A stretch of DNA of 64,000 bases from Rhizobium acidisoli. GTDB lineage: Bacteria > Pseudomonadota > Alphaproteobacteria > Rhizobiales > Rhizobiaceae. The stretch covers positions 2,480,001 to 2,544,000 of the forward strand of contig NZ_CP034998.1 of NCBI RefSeq assembly GCF_002531755.2. Direction: 5' to 3'. Numbering within the stretch: the stretch's first letter is position 1; each line of letters begins with the position of its first letter. Positions 25,926 to 33,519 of the stretch are shown here, piece by piece. The notes under the pieces were generated by a model. It was not told the DNA's origin and did not search any database. It was given only the letters and a program-made list of their open reading frames with translations. The translations under genes were made by a program, and so were the position numbers.

Positions 25926-27898
25926 TGCCGGTGCGGGACAAGCCGCGGCAGGCGAGGCAAACCGGGGGCCGCCGTTTAAGGCTGCTGGTGCTGTCGCTCG
26001 CCGTGCTGATCGCCATTTCGCTGCTGTCGCGCCTGCCTGCCTGGTCGCTGCTGGAGCTCAGAAGCTTCGACTACCTCTCCACCGTCGACGATCCCCGTCC
26101 GCCACCCGGCGGCCCTGTCATCGTTGCGATCGATGAGCCTTCGCTTGCCGATATCAATGCGCAATGGCCTTGGCCGCGCAGTCTGCATGCCGAGCTTGTC
26201 AGCCAGCTGCGCGCTGCTGGCGCCCGTGTCGTCGGCCTCGACATCATCATGGCCGAACCCTCGAACCCCGACAACGACGCGGCGATCGCCAAGGCGGTCG
26301 GCCCGGATGTCGTGCTGGCCGGCGACGAAACGCTGATCGAGACACCGCAGGCCTCGCAGCTGATCCGTGCGACACCGCTGCCGCAGCTGACGCAAGCCGG
26401 TGCCGTGACCGGCATCGCCTCGATCGATCTCAGCGGCGACGGCATGTTTCGGCGGATTCCGGGCTATCAGGACGGTTTTGCCGCCATGCTGATGAAGACG
26501 GCGTCGGGAGCAGCAAACGCCGACCTGCCGGCCGGCCGGCTCATCCAATCCTTCGGCCCGGCCCGCAGCTACCCCACGGTCTCCTACTACCAGGCGCTCG
26601 ACCCCGAGAACTTGCTGCCGCCGGGTTATTTCAGGGACCGCGTCGTCCTCGTCGGCCTCAGCCTGCAGAATGCGCCAGAGATCGACAAGCGCGGTGTCGA
26701 TGCCTTTGCGACACCCTATACGATCCACACTGGCAAGCTCGTCTCCGGCGTCGAGATCCAGGCGACGATCTACGACAATATCCGCGCTGGCCTGTCGATC
26801 GCGGAAGCCCGGCTGCCGGCAGTTGCCGCCTGCATCCTGATATCGGTGCTGCTGGCGGCTGCGACCGTCTGGCGCTCGACGGGATGGCTGACGATCGTGA
26901 CCAGTGCAGCGGCCCTCCTCGCCTTCGCGACCGTCAGCTTTGCCGGTATCCGGCTTGCCCATGTCTTCGTCTCGCCGCTCGGCCCGACCGTCGCCTATAT
27001 CTCGGTCGTCTTCGGTCAGGCTGCCTTCGATTATGCCGAGGAGCGCCGCAACAAGCGCCAGATCATCCGCGCCTTCGCCCAGTATATTTCTCCGGATCTC
27101 GTCAGGCGCCTGTCGAACGATCCCTCGCAGCTGAAGCTCGGCGGCGAGCGGCGCACGCTGTCTATACTGTTCTCCGATGTACGCGGGTTCACCACCATCG
27201 CCGAGACGCTGAAGGACGATCCGGAGCAACTGACCGGCCTGATCAACCGGCTGCTGACGCCGCTCTCCGATGTGGTGATGGATCATGGCGGTACGATCGA
27301 CAAATATATGGGCGACTGCATCATGGCCTTCTGGAATGCGCCGCTCGACGATCCCGACCACGCCCTCCACGCCGTGCGCGCCTCGCTTGCCATGCAGACA
27401 GCGATTTCGCGGCTGAACAACCAACTGGAGCGGGAGGCGGCCGCGCGTGGCGGCAAGCCGCATGTCCTGAAGATGGGCGTCGGCATCAACACCGGCGAAT
27501 GCATTGTCGGCAATATGGGCTCGACCCGCCGCTTCGACTATTCCTGCCTTGGCGACAGCGTCAACCTCGCCTCCCGCCTCGAAGGCGCCTCGAAGAATTA
27601 CGGCGTGGCGCTGCTGCTCGGCGAAGAAACCGCAAGACTGGTCGCCGAGACCTACATCGTCATCGAGCTCGACCGCATCATCGTCAAAGGCCGCACCGTG
27701 CCCTCGCCGGTCTACACTGTCGTGCACAAGGCCGATGCCGAGGCGCTTGCCGCTCACCAGGCCTTCATCGAGGCCAAATATGCCGGCACGCTTGCACCGT
27801 CCAATCCGGCCTTCGATAGACTGGCCGCCGATATCCCCGAGCTTGCCGCCTATTATGCCATCGTGCGGGATGCGCTGGTTGGTGATGGCGGGGAGTAA
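25925..27898 (+). CDS. CHASE2-domain adenylate/guanylate cyclase
   Basis: A 657-residue membrane-bound class III cyclase. An N-terminal helix (LLVLSLAVLIAISLLSRLP) is followed by an extracytoplasmic CHASE2 sensor (about residues 40-290, with DEPSLADINAQWPWPR and GLDIIMAEPSN), three membrane helices (about 297-362) and the cyclase domain (about 406-602). Metal Asp residues lie in ILFSDVRGFT and YMGDCIMAFW, the purine-type Lys is in IDKYMGD, and the partner position in RFDYSCLGDSVNLASRLEG is Ser rather than the more usual Thr/Asp. FecR-beta-barrel plus CHASE2 cyclase suggests envelope-to-cytoplasm signalling; the signal is unknown. Confidence 0.92.
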   Translation: MPVRDKPRQARQTGGRRLRLLVLSLAVLIAISLLSRLPAWSLLELRSFDYLSTVDDPRPPPGGPVIVAIDEPSLADINAQWPWPRSLHAELVSQLRAAGARVVGLDIIMAEPSNPDNDAAIAKAVGPDVVLAGDETLIETPQASQLIRATPLPQLTQAGAVTGIASIDLSGDGMFRRIPGYQDGFAAMLMKTASGAANADLPAGRLIQSFGPARSYPTVSYYQALDPENLLPPGYFRDRVVLVGLSLQNAPEIDKRGVDAFATPYTIHTGKLVSGVEIQATIYDNIRAGLSIAEARLPAVAACILISVLLAAATVWRSTGWLTIVTSAAALLAFATVSFAGIRLAHVFVSPLGPTVAYISVVFGQAAFDYAEERRNKRQIIRAFAQYISPDLVRRLSNDPSQLKLGGERRTLSILFSDVRGFTTIAETLKDDPEQLTGLINRLLTPLSDVVMDHGGTIDKYMGDCIMAFWNAPLDDPDHALHAVRASLAMQTAISRLNNQLEREAAARGGKPHVLKMGVGINTGECIVGNMGSTRRFDYSCLGDSVNLASRLEGASKNYGVALLLGEETARLVAETYIVIELDRIIVKGRTVPSPVYTVVHKADAEALAAHQAFIEAKYAGTLAPSNPAFDRLAADIPELAAYYAIVRDALVGDGGE

Positions 27899-27948
27899 CC
27901 GCGCAGCGGCAGTTCTGCGCGGATGCTCTTCTATGCCTTGGCGCACCG

Positions 27949-27995
27949 GCCTCGCCCTTCGAGCCCCCTGCGGGGCACCTCAGGATAAGGCTCTC
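27949..27995. repeat. RIME-like intergenic palindrome
   Basis: CCTCGCCCTTCGAGCCCC...GGGGCACCTCAGGATAAGG is a copy of the hairpin family seen at 7317, imperfect in the outer arms. It fills most of the 127-bp gap between two convergent genes. Confidence 0.7.
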
Positions 27996-28025
27996 TCGAG
28001 CCTCGGCGGCAACTCTCCTGCTGCG

Positions 28026-28607
28026 TTATGCGACCCGCAGCCTCGCAATCTCAGGCCCCACGATTGCGATGAACAATCCGGGATCGCCGAAAGCCCTCGC
28101 CGATAGCATGGCCCCGTGCACCGAGGCCATCAGCATCTGGGCCTGCTCTTCCGGCCGTTTGTCCAGCTGAAACAAGCCCTGCTCTACTCCGGCCTGCAGC
28201 ACCGAGGTCAGCCATGCCGCGAGATTTCGGAAATGGGCGCGGACGCGTGATGCGACCTCGTCGGGCAGCATCTGCATTTCGCTGGCGAGCATGGCGCAGA
28301 CGCAGAAGGGTTGCGAAGCGTTCTCGATGCATGAACGCCAGTAGTCGATGTAGAACCGCAGCTGATCGGCAGGGCTTGCGGCCTGCTCGCGCAGAGACTG
28401 CAAACCCGCCTCCGCCTGCTTGGTGTAACGATCGACCAGCACCGCGACCAGCTCGGCCTTGGCCGGAAAATGATGGTGGATACTCGCTTTCCTGATGCCG
28501 ATCGCGTCAGAGATATCGGCATAGCTGAAGCCGTTATAGCCGCCCGCCACGATGAGCGACTGGGCAATATCGAGGATCTTGTCCGACGTCGAAGGCATTG
28601 ATTTCAT
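28026..28607 (-). CDS. TetR/AcrR family transcriptional regulator
   Basis: A 193-residue TetR repressor. The N-terminal HTH is clear (KILDIAQSLIVAGGYNGFSY, DISDAIGIRKASIHHHFPAKAELV); the C-terminal ligand domain includes FCVCAMLASEMQMLP, typical of the YcdC/AcrR-like group that regulates reductases or membrane proteins. It is divergent from the DUF308 gene, with two copies of a CCTAC...GTAGG palindrome in the 138-bp gap, one beside each start, implying control of both genes. Confidence 0.93.
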   Translation of the reverse strand: MKSMPSTSDKILDIAQSLIVAGGYNGFSYADISDAIGIRKASIHHHFPAKAELVAVLVDRYTKQAEAGLQSLREQAASPADQLRFYIDYWRSCIENASQPFCVCAMLASEMQMLPDEVASRVRAHFRNLAAWLTSVLQAGVEQGLFQLDKRPEEQAQMLMASVHGAMLSARAFGDPGLFIAIVGPEIARLRVA

Positions 28608-28614
28608 AGCATCG

Positions 28615-28630
28615 CCTACCTTCTGGTAGG
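28615..28630. promoter_or_regulatory. TetR operator copy 1 (CCTACC-TTCT-GGTAGG)
   Basis: Perfect 6-4-6 inverted repeat 8 bp upstream of the TetR start. Read on the minus strand it aligns at 17 of 20 positions with the second copy (28709-28728 region), so both are likely sites for the same dimer. Probably autoregulatory. Confidence 0.75.
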
Positions 28631-28710
28631 AAGATTGTCAAGCCCAGGAGCTTCCTCTTCAATCACAAGAAGGTGTCTGCCCGCCACATTGACTTCAATC
28701 TCATAAACTT

Positions 28711-28722
28711 CCTACTAGTAGG
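28711..28722. promoter_or_regulatory. TetR operator copy 2 (CCTACTAGTAGG)
   Basis: A 12-bp perfect palindrome, flanked by CTT on the left and TAGAC on the right as in copy 1, located 23 bp before the DUF308 gene start. It should block that promoter when bound. Confidence 0.75.
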
Positions 28723-28745
28723 TAGACAAAACAAGGAAACTGTCG

Positions 28746-29303
28746 ATGCAAGCTCAATCTTCGAACCAGTCCAACTGGCTGCGATCCTATTATTTCACGC
28801 GCGCCGCATTCTCGGTCGTCTGGATTGCCGCCGCCATTGCCCTGGCCGGGCAGCCGAGCGCCGCGGCCTTTCTGCTGGTGATCTATCCCTTGTGGGACGC
28901 GCTCGCCAATCTGGTCGACGCCCGGGCCAATGGCGGCCTGCAGGCCAATCCATCGCAGACGTTGAATGTCGCAGTCAGCACGGTCACATCTCTCGCCGTC
29001 GTCATCGCCCTCGGCGTGAGTTCCTATGCCGTCCTGGCTGTGTTCGGGGCTTGGGCAATCCTCTCGGGTCTGTTGCAGCTCTACACTGGTGTAAGGCGCT
29101 GGCGCACCGAGGGCGCCCAATGGGTGATGATCCTCAGCGGCGCGCAGTCTGCCCTTGCCGGCGGCTTCATGATCGGCCGCTCGCTTGGCGCCGCCCCGCC
29201 GACGATCCTCGATATCGTGCCTTATGCGGGCTTCGGCGCATTCTACTTCCTGCTCTCCTCGATCTGGCTTGTCGTCGCAGCCTATCGCAAGGCGCACGCT
29301 TAG
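28746..29303 (+). CDS. DUF308-like multi-pass membrane protein
   Basis: A 185-residue inner-membrane protein with about six hydrophobic helices (for instance FSVVWIAAAIALAG, LNVAVSTVTSLAVVIALGV, AYAG... near the C-terminus). The arrangement resembles the DUF308/HdeD-like family, members of which are linked to acid or stress resistance in enterobacteria; here the assignment is tentative. RBS AAGGAAAC precedes the ATG. It is probably repressed by the divergent TetR protein. Confidence 0.75.
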   Translation: MQAQSSNQSNWLRSYYFTRAAFSVVWIAAAIALAGQPSAAAFLLVIYPLWDALANLVDARANGGLQANPSQTLNVAVSTVTSLAVVIALGVSSYAVLAVFGAWAILSGLLQLYTGVRRWRTEGAQWVMILSGAQSALAGGFMIGRSLGAAPPTILDIVPYAGFGAFYFLLSSIWLVVAAYRKAHA

Positions 29304-29310
29304 GGCAGTT

Positions 29311-29357
29311 GGCTCCTGCGGCGGCAAACCTGAAGCGTTCTGCCGCCGCAGGAGGCC
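29311..29357 (+). terminator. Strong hairpin after the DUF308 gene
   Basis: TCCTGCGGCGGCA and its complement TGCCGCCGCAGGA bracket a 14-base loop, extended by GGC/GCC with one bulge. It lies 8 bp past the stop codon. There is no T-tract, so termination is possible but not certain. Confidence 0.5.
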
Positions 29358-29474
29358 AGAGTACGGCTTATTCCCGTGCTCTCCCCCGTAGACGAGATTT
29401 GCGAAGACGATGACATTCTTTCGCGCTATGAAAGGCGGCAATAGTTCCCGCCCATAGACCCTGAGGTCACTCCC

Positions 29475-30455
29475 ATGGCTTTGAAAGTTCTTTTCATTGG
29501 CGGCACCGGCCAAATCTCCTATCCCTGCGTCGAGCGCGCCGTTGCCGGAGGCCATCAGGTCAGCGTTTACAATCGTGGCTTGAGAAGTGCTGGTTTGCCC
29601 GCGGGGGTGACCTCGATCGTCGGCGAATTGGGATCGGGCGCCTATGCGGATCTCGCCAAGGGCAATTATGACGTCGTCTGCCAGTTCATCGCCTTCACGC
29701 CCGACCAGGTCGCCCGCGACATCGAGGTGTTCTCGGGCAGTTGCGGCCAGTATATCTTCATCTCTTCGGCCTCGGTCTATGAAAAACCGCCGCGTCACTA
29801 CGTGATCACCGAGGAGACGCCGGCGATCAATCCCCACTGGCCCTATAGCCAGGCGAAGATCGCCTGCGAGGAACTGCTCAAACAGTCCGCGAATCTAGCC
29901 TGGACGATCGTCCGTCCCAGCCACACCGTTCGCACCGGCCTGCCGATCATGATGGGCGACAGCGATGTCATGGCAAGACGCATGCTGGATGGCGAGCCCA
30001 TCATCGTGGCGGGCGACGGCCACACGCCCTGGACACTGACCCGCTCAATCGATTTCGCCGTGCCTTTCGTCGGCCTGTTCGGCAAGCAGGCAGCGCTGAA
30101 CGAGATTTTCCACATCACCTCCGACCGTGCGCATATCTGGGATAATATCCAGAAGACGATCGCAAGATTGCTCGGCGTCGAGGCGAAGATCGTCCACGTG
30201 CCAACGGACACGCTGATCCGGTACAATCCGGAATGGGGCGGCCCGCTCTTGGGCGACAAGGCCTGGACGGCGATCTTCGACAATTCGAAGGTCAAGCGCG
30301 TGGCGGGCGACTTCACCTGCGCCGAGAGCCTCGATGAAATTCTCGCCGAGCCGATCATGCACCTCAAGCAGCGCCTCGCCAAAAGCCGTCCGCCGAAGGG
30401 TGAAGTCGATGCTCTGATCGACCGGATTTGCGCCGACCAAAGCGCTCTCGGTTAG
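29475..30455 (+). CDS. NAD-dependent epimerase/dehydratase-like SDR protein
   Basis: A 326-residue extended SDR. It begins with the Rossmann motif VLFIGGTGQIS (GGxGxxS form) and contains ISSASVYEKPP and the catalytic PYSQAK (YxxxK). The C-terminal half recalls the CSP41/isoflavone-reductase-like group of sugar-nucleotide or RNA-binding SDRs (FHITSDRAHIWDNI). ATG at 29475 is the natural start. No close gene partners; the substrate is not known. Confidence 0.87.
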   Translation: MALKVLFIGGTGQISYPCVERAVAGGHQVSVYNRGLRSAGLPAGVTSIVGELGSGAYADLAKGNYDVVCQFIAFTPDQVARDIEVFSGSCGQYIFISSASVYEKPPRHYVITEETPAINPHWPYSQAKIACEELLKQSANLAWTIVRPSHTVRTGLPIMMGDSDVMARRMLDGEPIIVAGDGHTPWTLTRSIDFAVPFVGLFGKQAALNEIFHITSDRAHIWDNIQKTIARLLGVEAKIVHVPTDTLIRYNPEWGGPLLGDKAWTAIFDNSKVKRVAGDFTCAESLDEILAEPIMHLKQRLAKSRPPKGEVDALIDRICADQSALG

Positions 30456-30508
30456 AGCAACCGGAGGCATCCTCCAACGCTCTGATGGGTACGGCACTCT
30501 CCAACGTG

Positions 30509-30650
30509 CCTCATCCTGAGGCGCGCAGGCCAACGGCCGGAGCCTCGGAGGACATGCCGCAACGTCGCTCCTTGCACCCATCAACCACCAGAACACCCGC
30601 CTCGCCCTTCGAGGCCCCTGGCGGGGGCCCTCAGGGTGAGGCTCTCATGG
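30509..30650. repeat. Two adjacent RIME-like palindromes
   Basis: The first copy (30509-30553) starts GCCTCATCCTGAGGCGCGC; the second (about 30600-30650) reads CTCGCCCTTCGAGGCCCC then GGGGGCCCTCAGGGTGAGG. Both belong to the 7317 family. They occupy the 220-bp gap between convergent genes. Confidence 0.7.
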
Positions 30651-30675
30651 GCCTTACCTCTCTCCAGCAGCCTGA

Positions 30676-31428
30676 TTATTCCATGCGCCGTGCCTCCAGC
30701 GGCGCCTCCTGCCTGAATCCTTCAAAATAGAGGCCGCCATGCAAGGCAAGCTCGCGATCGGCCAAAGCCAACAATCGCGCGCCATCGCCCCCTGCCGCCA
30801 GCCTGAACGCCGCGTCGAACTCCGCCGCCAGTCGGGCATCGAGCCTGCTGATGAGACGCGGCGCCCACTTGCCGCGGCCGGCCCATTCGCCGCGTCCGAG
30901 CAGAATGAGATCGGCGAGCTTCTGGTAGAGTTGCGCGGCGATCGCCGCGATCTCTTCGGGCGGGCGCGTCCCGCGCAGATCGTCGGCAAGATCGGTGACC
31001 TGATAGCGCAGCATGTCGGAACGTGCGCCGGCCAGCGGTTTCGGCCCGGCCGCCAGCATTGCCGCCGCCTTTGCCTGCACGATGCGCGCGCGCTCCATAT
31101 CCGGTCCGACCACGCGACCCGTGGTGACCATGTGGGCCATAACAGGGCAGCCGCTCTCGGTATCGGCATGGATATAATACGCCAGCGTCTCTTCATCGTG
31201 GACGAAGGCCTCGACCGGAAAGCCCTCATGGGTGAAGGATTCCCGCCAGGCTCGTTCCAGCGACGAAAACACGACGACGAGATCGATATCCGAAAACGCT
31301 GTGCCCTCGCCGCGCAGCAGCGAGCCGGTGGCGTAAGCGAAAGCGGCCCCGGCATAGCGGTTGGCGACGCAGCGATGGGCGGCGGCGACCGCCCGCTCCG
31401 CAAGAATGTGTTTCTGGATGTCGTCCAC
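30676..31428 (-). CDS. Nucleotidyltransferase domain protein
   Basis: A 250-residue protein with the polymerase-beta-like nucleotidyltransferase signature near residues 35-52: ATGSLLRGEGTAFSDIDLVVV (GSxxxG...SDID, two catalytic Asp). A third carboxylate may be in FPVEAFVHD. The C-terminal two-thirds is helical. The family includes aminoglycoside adenylyltransferases and MNT antitoxins, but no HEPN gene is adjacent and the target is unknown. The gene lies 37 bp downstream of an apparent attenuator (leader ORF, competing hairpins and terminator at 31465-31592), suggesting conditional read-through expression. Confidence 0.85.
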   Translation of the reverse strand: MDDIQKHILAERAVAAAHRCVANRYAGAAFAYATGSLLRGEGTAFSDIDLVVVFSSLERAWRESFTHEGFPVEAFVHDEETLAYYIHADTESGCPVMAHMVTTGRVVGPDMERARIVQAKAAAMLAAGPKPLAGARSDMLRYQVTDLADDLRGTRPPEEIAAIAAQLYQKLADLILLGRGEWAGRGKWAPRLISRLDARLAAEFDAAFRLAAGGDGARLLALADRELALHGGLYFEGFRQEAPLEARRME

Positions 31429-31464
31429 GATCTCGTCCTCGAATGGCGGCAGACGAGCGGATAT

Positions 31465-31492
31465 GAAAAAACCCGCTCGTTTCCGGCGGGTT
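31465..31492 (-). terminator. Rho-independent terminator in the nucleotidyltransferase leader
   Basis: On the minus strand AACCCGC-CGGAAACGA-GCGGGTT is followed by T5-6, a classical terminator. It lies upstream of the nucleotidyltransferase start, not after any gene, so it should stop most transcripts before that gene. The left part, with upstream ACCCA, can alternatively pair with an earlier segment at 31535-31545 (GGGCGGTGGGT), which would open the terminator. Confidence 0.85.
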
Positions 31493-31517
31493 GGGTCTCA
31501 GCAGCAATGAACGGAAT

Positions 31518-31592
31518 TCAGTTCACGCGTCTGCACCCACCGCCCGGGGCGGTGGTCGTAGACATCGTCGAAACTGCAAAAATCCCGGTCAT
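31518..31592 (-). CDS. Putative leader peptide (24 aa) of an attenuator
   Basis: A 24-codon frame beginning MTGIFAVSTM, continuing STTTAPGGG and ending CRRVN before TGA. Its ATG is 7 bp after the -10 box of a good promoter, so the message would be leaderless. The Thr-Thr-Thr-Ala-Pro codons form the left arm of a hairpin (CCACCGCC/GGCGGTGG, 31537-31555), and the terminator follows 26 bp after the stop. This is the order promoter, peptide, hairpin 1-2, terminator seen in amino-acid attenuators and in antibiotic-inducible leaders. The GIF...VST run is reminiscent of ErmCL. Real translation is inferred. Confidence 0.55.
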   Translation of the reverse strand: MTGIFAVSTMSTTTAPGGGCRRVN

Positions 31593-31599
31593 GGCGGCG

Positions 31600-31628
31600 A
31601 GGATATCGCCCGGCGGCGGGAGCGTCAA
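31600..31628 (-). promoter_or_regulatory. Sigma70-type promoter for the leader
   Basis: TTGACG (31623-31628) and TATCCT (31600-31605) on the minus strand are separated by exactly 17 bp, close to the alphaproteobacterial housekeeping consensus. The first transcribed base is predicted at about 31592, the A of the leader ATG. Confidence 0.65.
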
Positions 31629-31706
31629 TGCACCGAGAATGCTTCCCCGGCGCGTTGTTTTCCGTCTAAGATGGCGCCAAGACTCGTCAAACAGGAAGAG
31701 CCGCTC

Positions 31707-32402
31707 ATGCCCCACCCCGTCACCGTCATCCCGCGTCCCGCACCGGTTCTGCTGCCGGTGGACGGCAGCGATGAGCGATTTCCGGTGCGCCGCGTCTATT
31801 GCGTCGGGCGCAACTATGCCGACCATGCGATCGAGATGGGCCATGATCCCTCCCGCGAGCCGCCCTTCTTCTTCCAGAAGAATGCGGATAACCTGCTGCC
31901 GGCAGACAATGCTTTTCCTTATCCGCCGCTCTCGAACGATGTGCATTACGAGGTCGAATGCGTTCTGGCGCTGAAATCCGGCGGCGCTGACATTCAGGCG
32001 GCAGACGCGCTCGACTGCATTTACGGCTATGCAGTCGGCATCGATTTCACCCGTCGAGACCTGCAGGGCGAGGCAAAGAAGCTCGGCCGCCCCTGGGAGG
32101 TCGGCAAGGCCTTCGAACATTCCGCCCCTGTCTCGCCGATCGTTCCGGCAAGCCGCATCGGCCACCCCTCGCAGGCAAGGATCTGGCTGGAACAGAACGG
32201 CAGCCGAGTCCAGGATGGCGATCTCAACCAGATGATCTGGAAGGTGCCGGAAATCATCGCCGAGCTGTCGAAGCTCTTCACCCTGGCGCCGGGCGATATC
32301 ATCATGACCGGCACGCCCGCCGGCGTCGGCGCCGTTTCCAGGGGTGACCGCATCAGTTGCGGTATCGACGGCGTTGCCATCCTATCGGTCGAGGTCGTCT
32401 GA
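31707..32402 (+). CDS. Fumarylacetoacetate hydrolase family protein
   Basis: A 231-residue FAH-fold hydrolase/isomerase (FAHD1-like, acylpyruvase or 5-carboxymethyl-2-hydroxymuconate type). YCVGRNYADHAIEMG, the metal ligands in HYEVECVLAL (Glu-x-Glu), GYAVGIDFTRRDLQ (Asp) and IIMTGTPAGVGAVSRGD are all present. ATG at 31707 has GGAAGAG upstream; the longer open frame to 31491 runs through the antisense attenuator and is rejected. It is followed after 10 bp by the gamma carbonic anhydrase gene, so the two form an operon. Confidence 0.93.
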   Translation: MPHPVTVIPRPAPVLLPVDGSDERFPVRRVYCVGRNYADHAIEMGHDPSREPPFFFQKNADNLLPADNAFPYPPLSNDVHYEVECVLALKSGGADIQAADALDCIYGYAVGIDFTRRDLQGEAKKLGRPWEVGKAFEHSAPVSPIVPASRIGHPSQARIWLEQNGSRVQDGDLNQMIWKVPEIIAELSKLFTLAPGDIIMTGTPAGVGAVSRGDRISCGIDGVAILSVEVV

Positions 32403-32412
32403 GGAGAGAGCC

Positions 32413-32943
32413 ATGCCCGTCTACGCGCTCGGCGGATCGACGCCGAAACTGCCCGCCGCCGGCCTCTATTGGATCGCACCAGACGCCAATATCATCGGCC
32501 AGATCGAACTCGGCGAGAATGTCGGTGTCTGGTTCGGCGCGGTGCTGCGCGGCGACAATGAGAAGATTACCGTCGGCGAAGGCACCAACATTCAGGAAGG
32601 GGTGATGGCCCACACCGACATGGGCTTCCCGCTGACCACGGGCAAAGGCTGCACCATCGGCCACCACGCCATCCTCCACGGCTGCACGCTGGGCGACAAC
32701 GTGCTGATCGGCATGGGTGCCACCATCCTCAACGGCGCGAAGATCGGCAGCAACTGCCTCGTCGGCGCCAACGCGCTGGTGACCGAAGGCAAGGAGTTCC
32801 CCGACAACTCGCTGATCGTCGGAGCACCCGCCCGCGCCATTCGTCAGCTCGACGACGCCGCAATCGAAGCCATCCGCCGCTCGGCGGAAAACTACATTGC
32901 CAACTGGCAACGCTTCGCCCGCGATCTCAAGCAGATCGGGTAA
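32413..32943 (+). CDS. Gamma carbonic anhydrase family protein
   Basis: A 176-residue left-handed beta-helix (hexapeptide repeat) protein of the gamma-CA/CaiE/PaaY type. The zinc ligands appear as His67 (MAHTDMG), His84 and His89 (GHHAILHG). Hexapeptide turns such as IGENVG-like IELGENVGVW and ILNGAKIGSNCLVGANALV fill the protein; the C-terminal helix follows PARAIRQL. GAGGAGAGAG ribosome-binding site. Many members have no measurable CA activity, so the reaction remains open. Confidence 0.92.
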   Translation: MPVYALGGSTPKLPAAGLYWIAPDANIIGQIELGENVGVWFGAVLRGDNEKITVGEGTNIQEGVMAHTDMGFPLTTGKGCTIGHHAILHGCTLGDNVLIGMGATILNGAKIGSNCLVGANALVTEGKEFPDNSLIVGAPARAIRQLDDAAIEAIRRSAENYIANWQRFARDLKQIG

Positions 32944-32967
32944 TCAGGAAATTGAGAAAAAGTGGGG

Positions 32968-33016
32968 CCAGCCCCATCCTTCGAGGCCCCTACGGGGCGC
33001 CTCAAGGATGAGGCTG
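32968..33016. repeat. RIME-like intergenic palindrome (near-perfect copy)
   Basis: CCAGCCCCATCCTTCGAGG ... CCTCAAGGATGAGGCTGG with the GGCCCC/GGGGC core; the best-preserved inverted copy of the family in the window. It sits between the convergent carbonic anhydrase and hypothetical genes. Confidence 0.8.
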
Positions 33017-33117
33017 GAGAAAGGTGGCAATCTGATGGTCGTTGAGCCCTGTATGGCTCGGCTTCGTCGATGAGCGTCGGCTGACGGCTCCACGCTGATT
33101 TTCGTTGAAAAACCGCC

Positions 33118-33519
33118 TTACTCGGCAGCCTCGAGAAACTGGCTGTTTCGCGAGGAAGAGGCAAGCGCCTGAACCCTGGCTTCCGCCTTGGCGATCAACT
33201 GATAGAATTCATCCTGCGCTTCGACATCCAGTTGAATGACGGCATTGACGTCATCGGGCGTATCGCAAACGCAGGCGACTGCCGAAATGGGACAGATGCC
33301 GCCGGGGTAACGCTTGCCGGTTCCGGTATAGGCGCGACGGCCCCAACGCTCGGAATAAACCGTTTCTTCCCGCTCGAGATGCAGGATCGTTCCCTTGCAG
33401 GCGGTTACAATAGCCGCCTTGCCGTAGGCAAACCAATGATAGTTCAGCCTCCGGAGAATATATTTGCCGGTGATGTCTTCGCCAGCCAGTTCGGCAGGGT
33501 TTTCAATCATTCTGATCAT
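33118..33519 (-). CDS. Hypothetical protein, rhizobial type
   Basis: A 133-residue soluble protein that I cannot name. It begins MIRMIENPAELAGEDITGKY and has a compact middle with several aromatic residues and Cys (YPGGICPISAVACVCDTPDD); the C-terminal third is helical (EAQDEFYQLIAKAEARVQAL). No signal peptide or membrane helix. ATG at 33519 is chosen since GAGGGAAG stands 5 bases upstream; the ATG at 33555 has its purines too close. PilZ-like small-barrel architecture is conceivable but unproven. Confidence 0.65.
   Translation of the reverse strand: MIRMIENPAELAGEDITGKYILRRLNYHWFAYGKAAIVTACKGTILHLEREETVYSERWGRRAYTGTGKRYPGGICPISAVACVCDTPDDVNAVIQLDVEAQDEFYQLIAKAEARVQALASSSRNSQFLEAAE

Noticed and set aside
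25976..27946. A 656-residue minus-strand open frame across the CHASE2 cyclase
   Set aside because: It is the antisense of a gene with clear CHASE2 and cyclase motifs and shows only Arg/Asp/Gly-rich shadow composition.
30676..31428. HEPN-MNT toxin-antitoxin pair
   Set aside because: No HEPN-domain gene flanks the nucleotidyltransferase, and at 250 residues it is longer than MNT antitoxins.
31491..31706. Upstream extension of the FAH hydrolase gene
   Set aside because: The added residues are Arg/His-rich non-coding in character and run antisense to the leader-attenuator region; ATG at 31707 has a ribosome-binding site.
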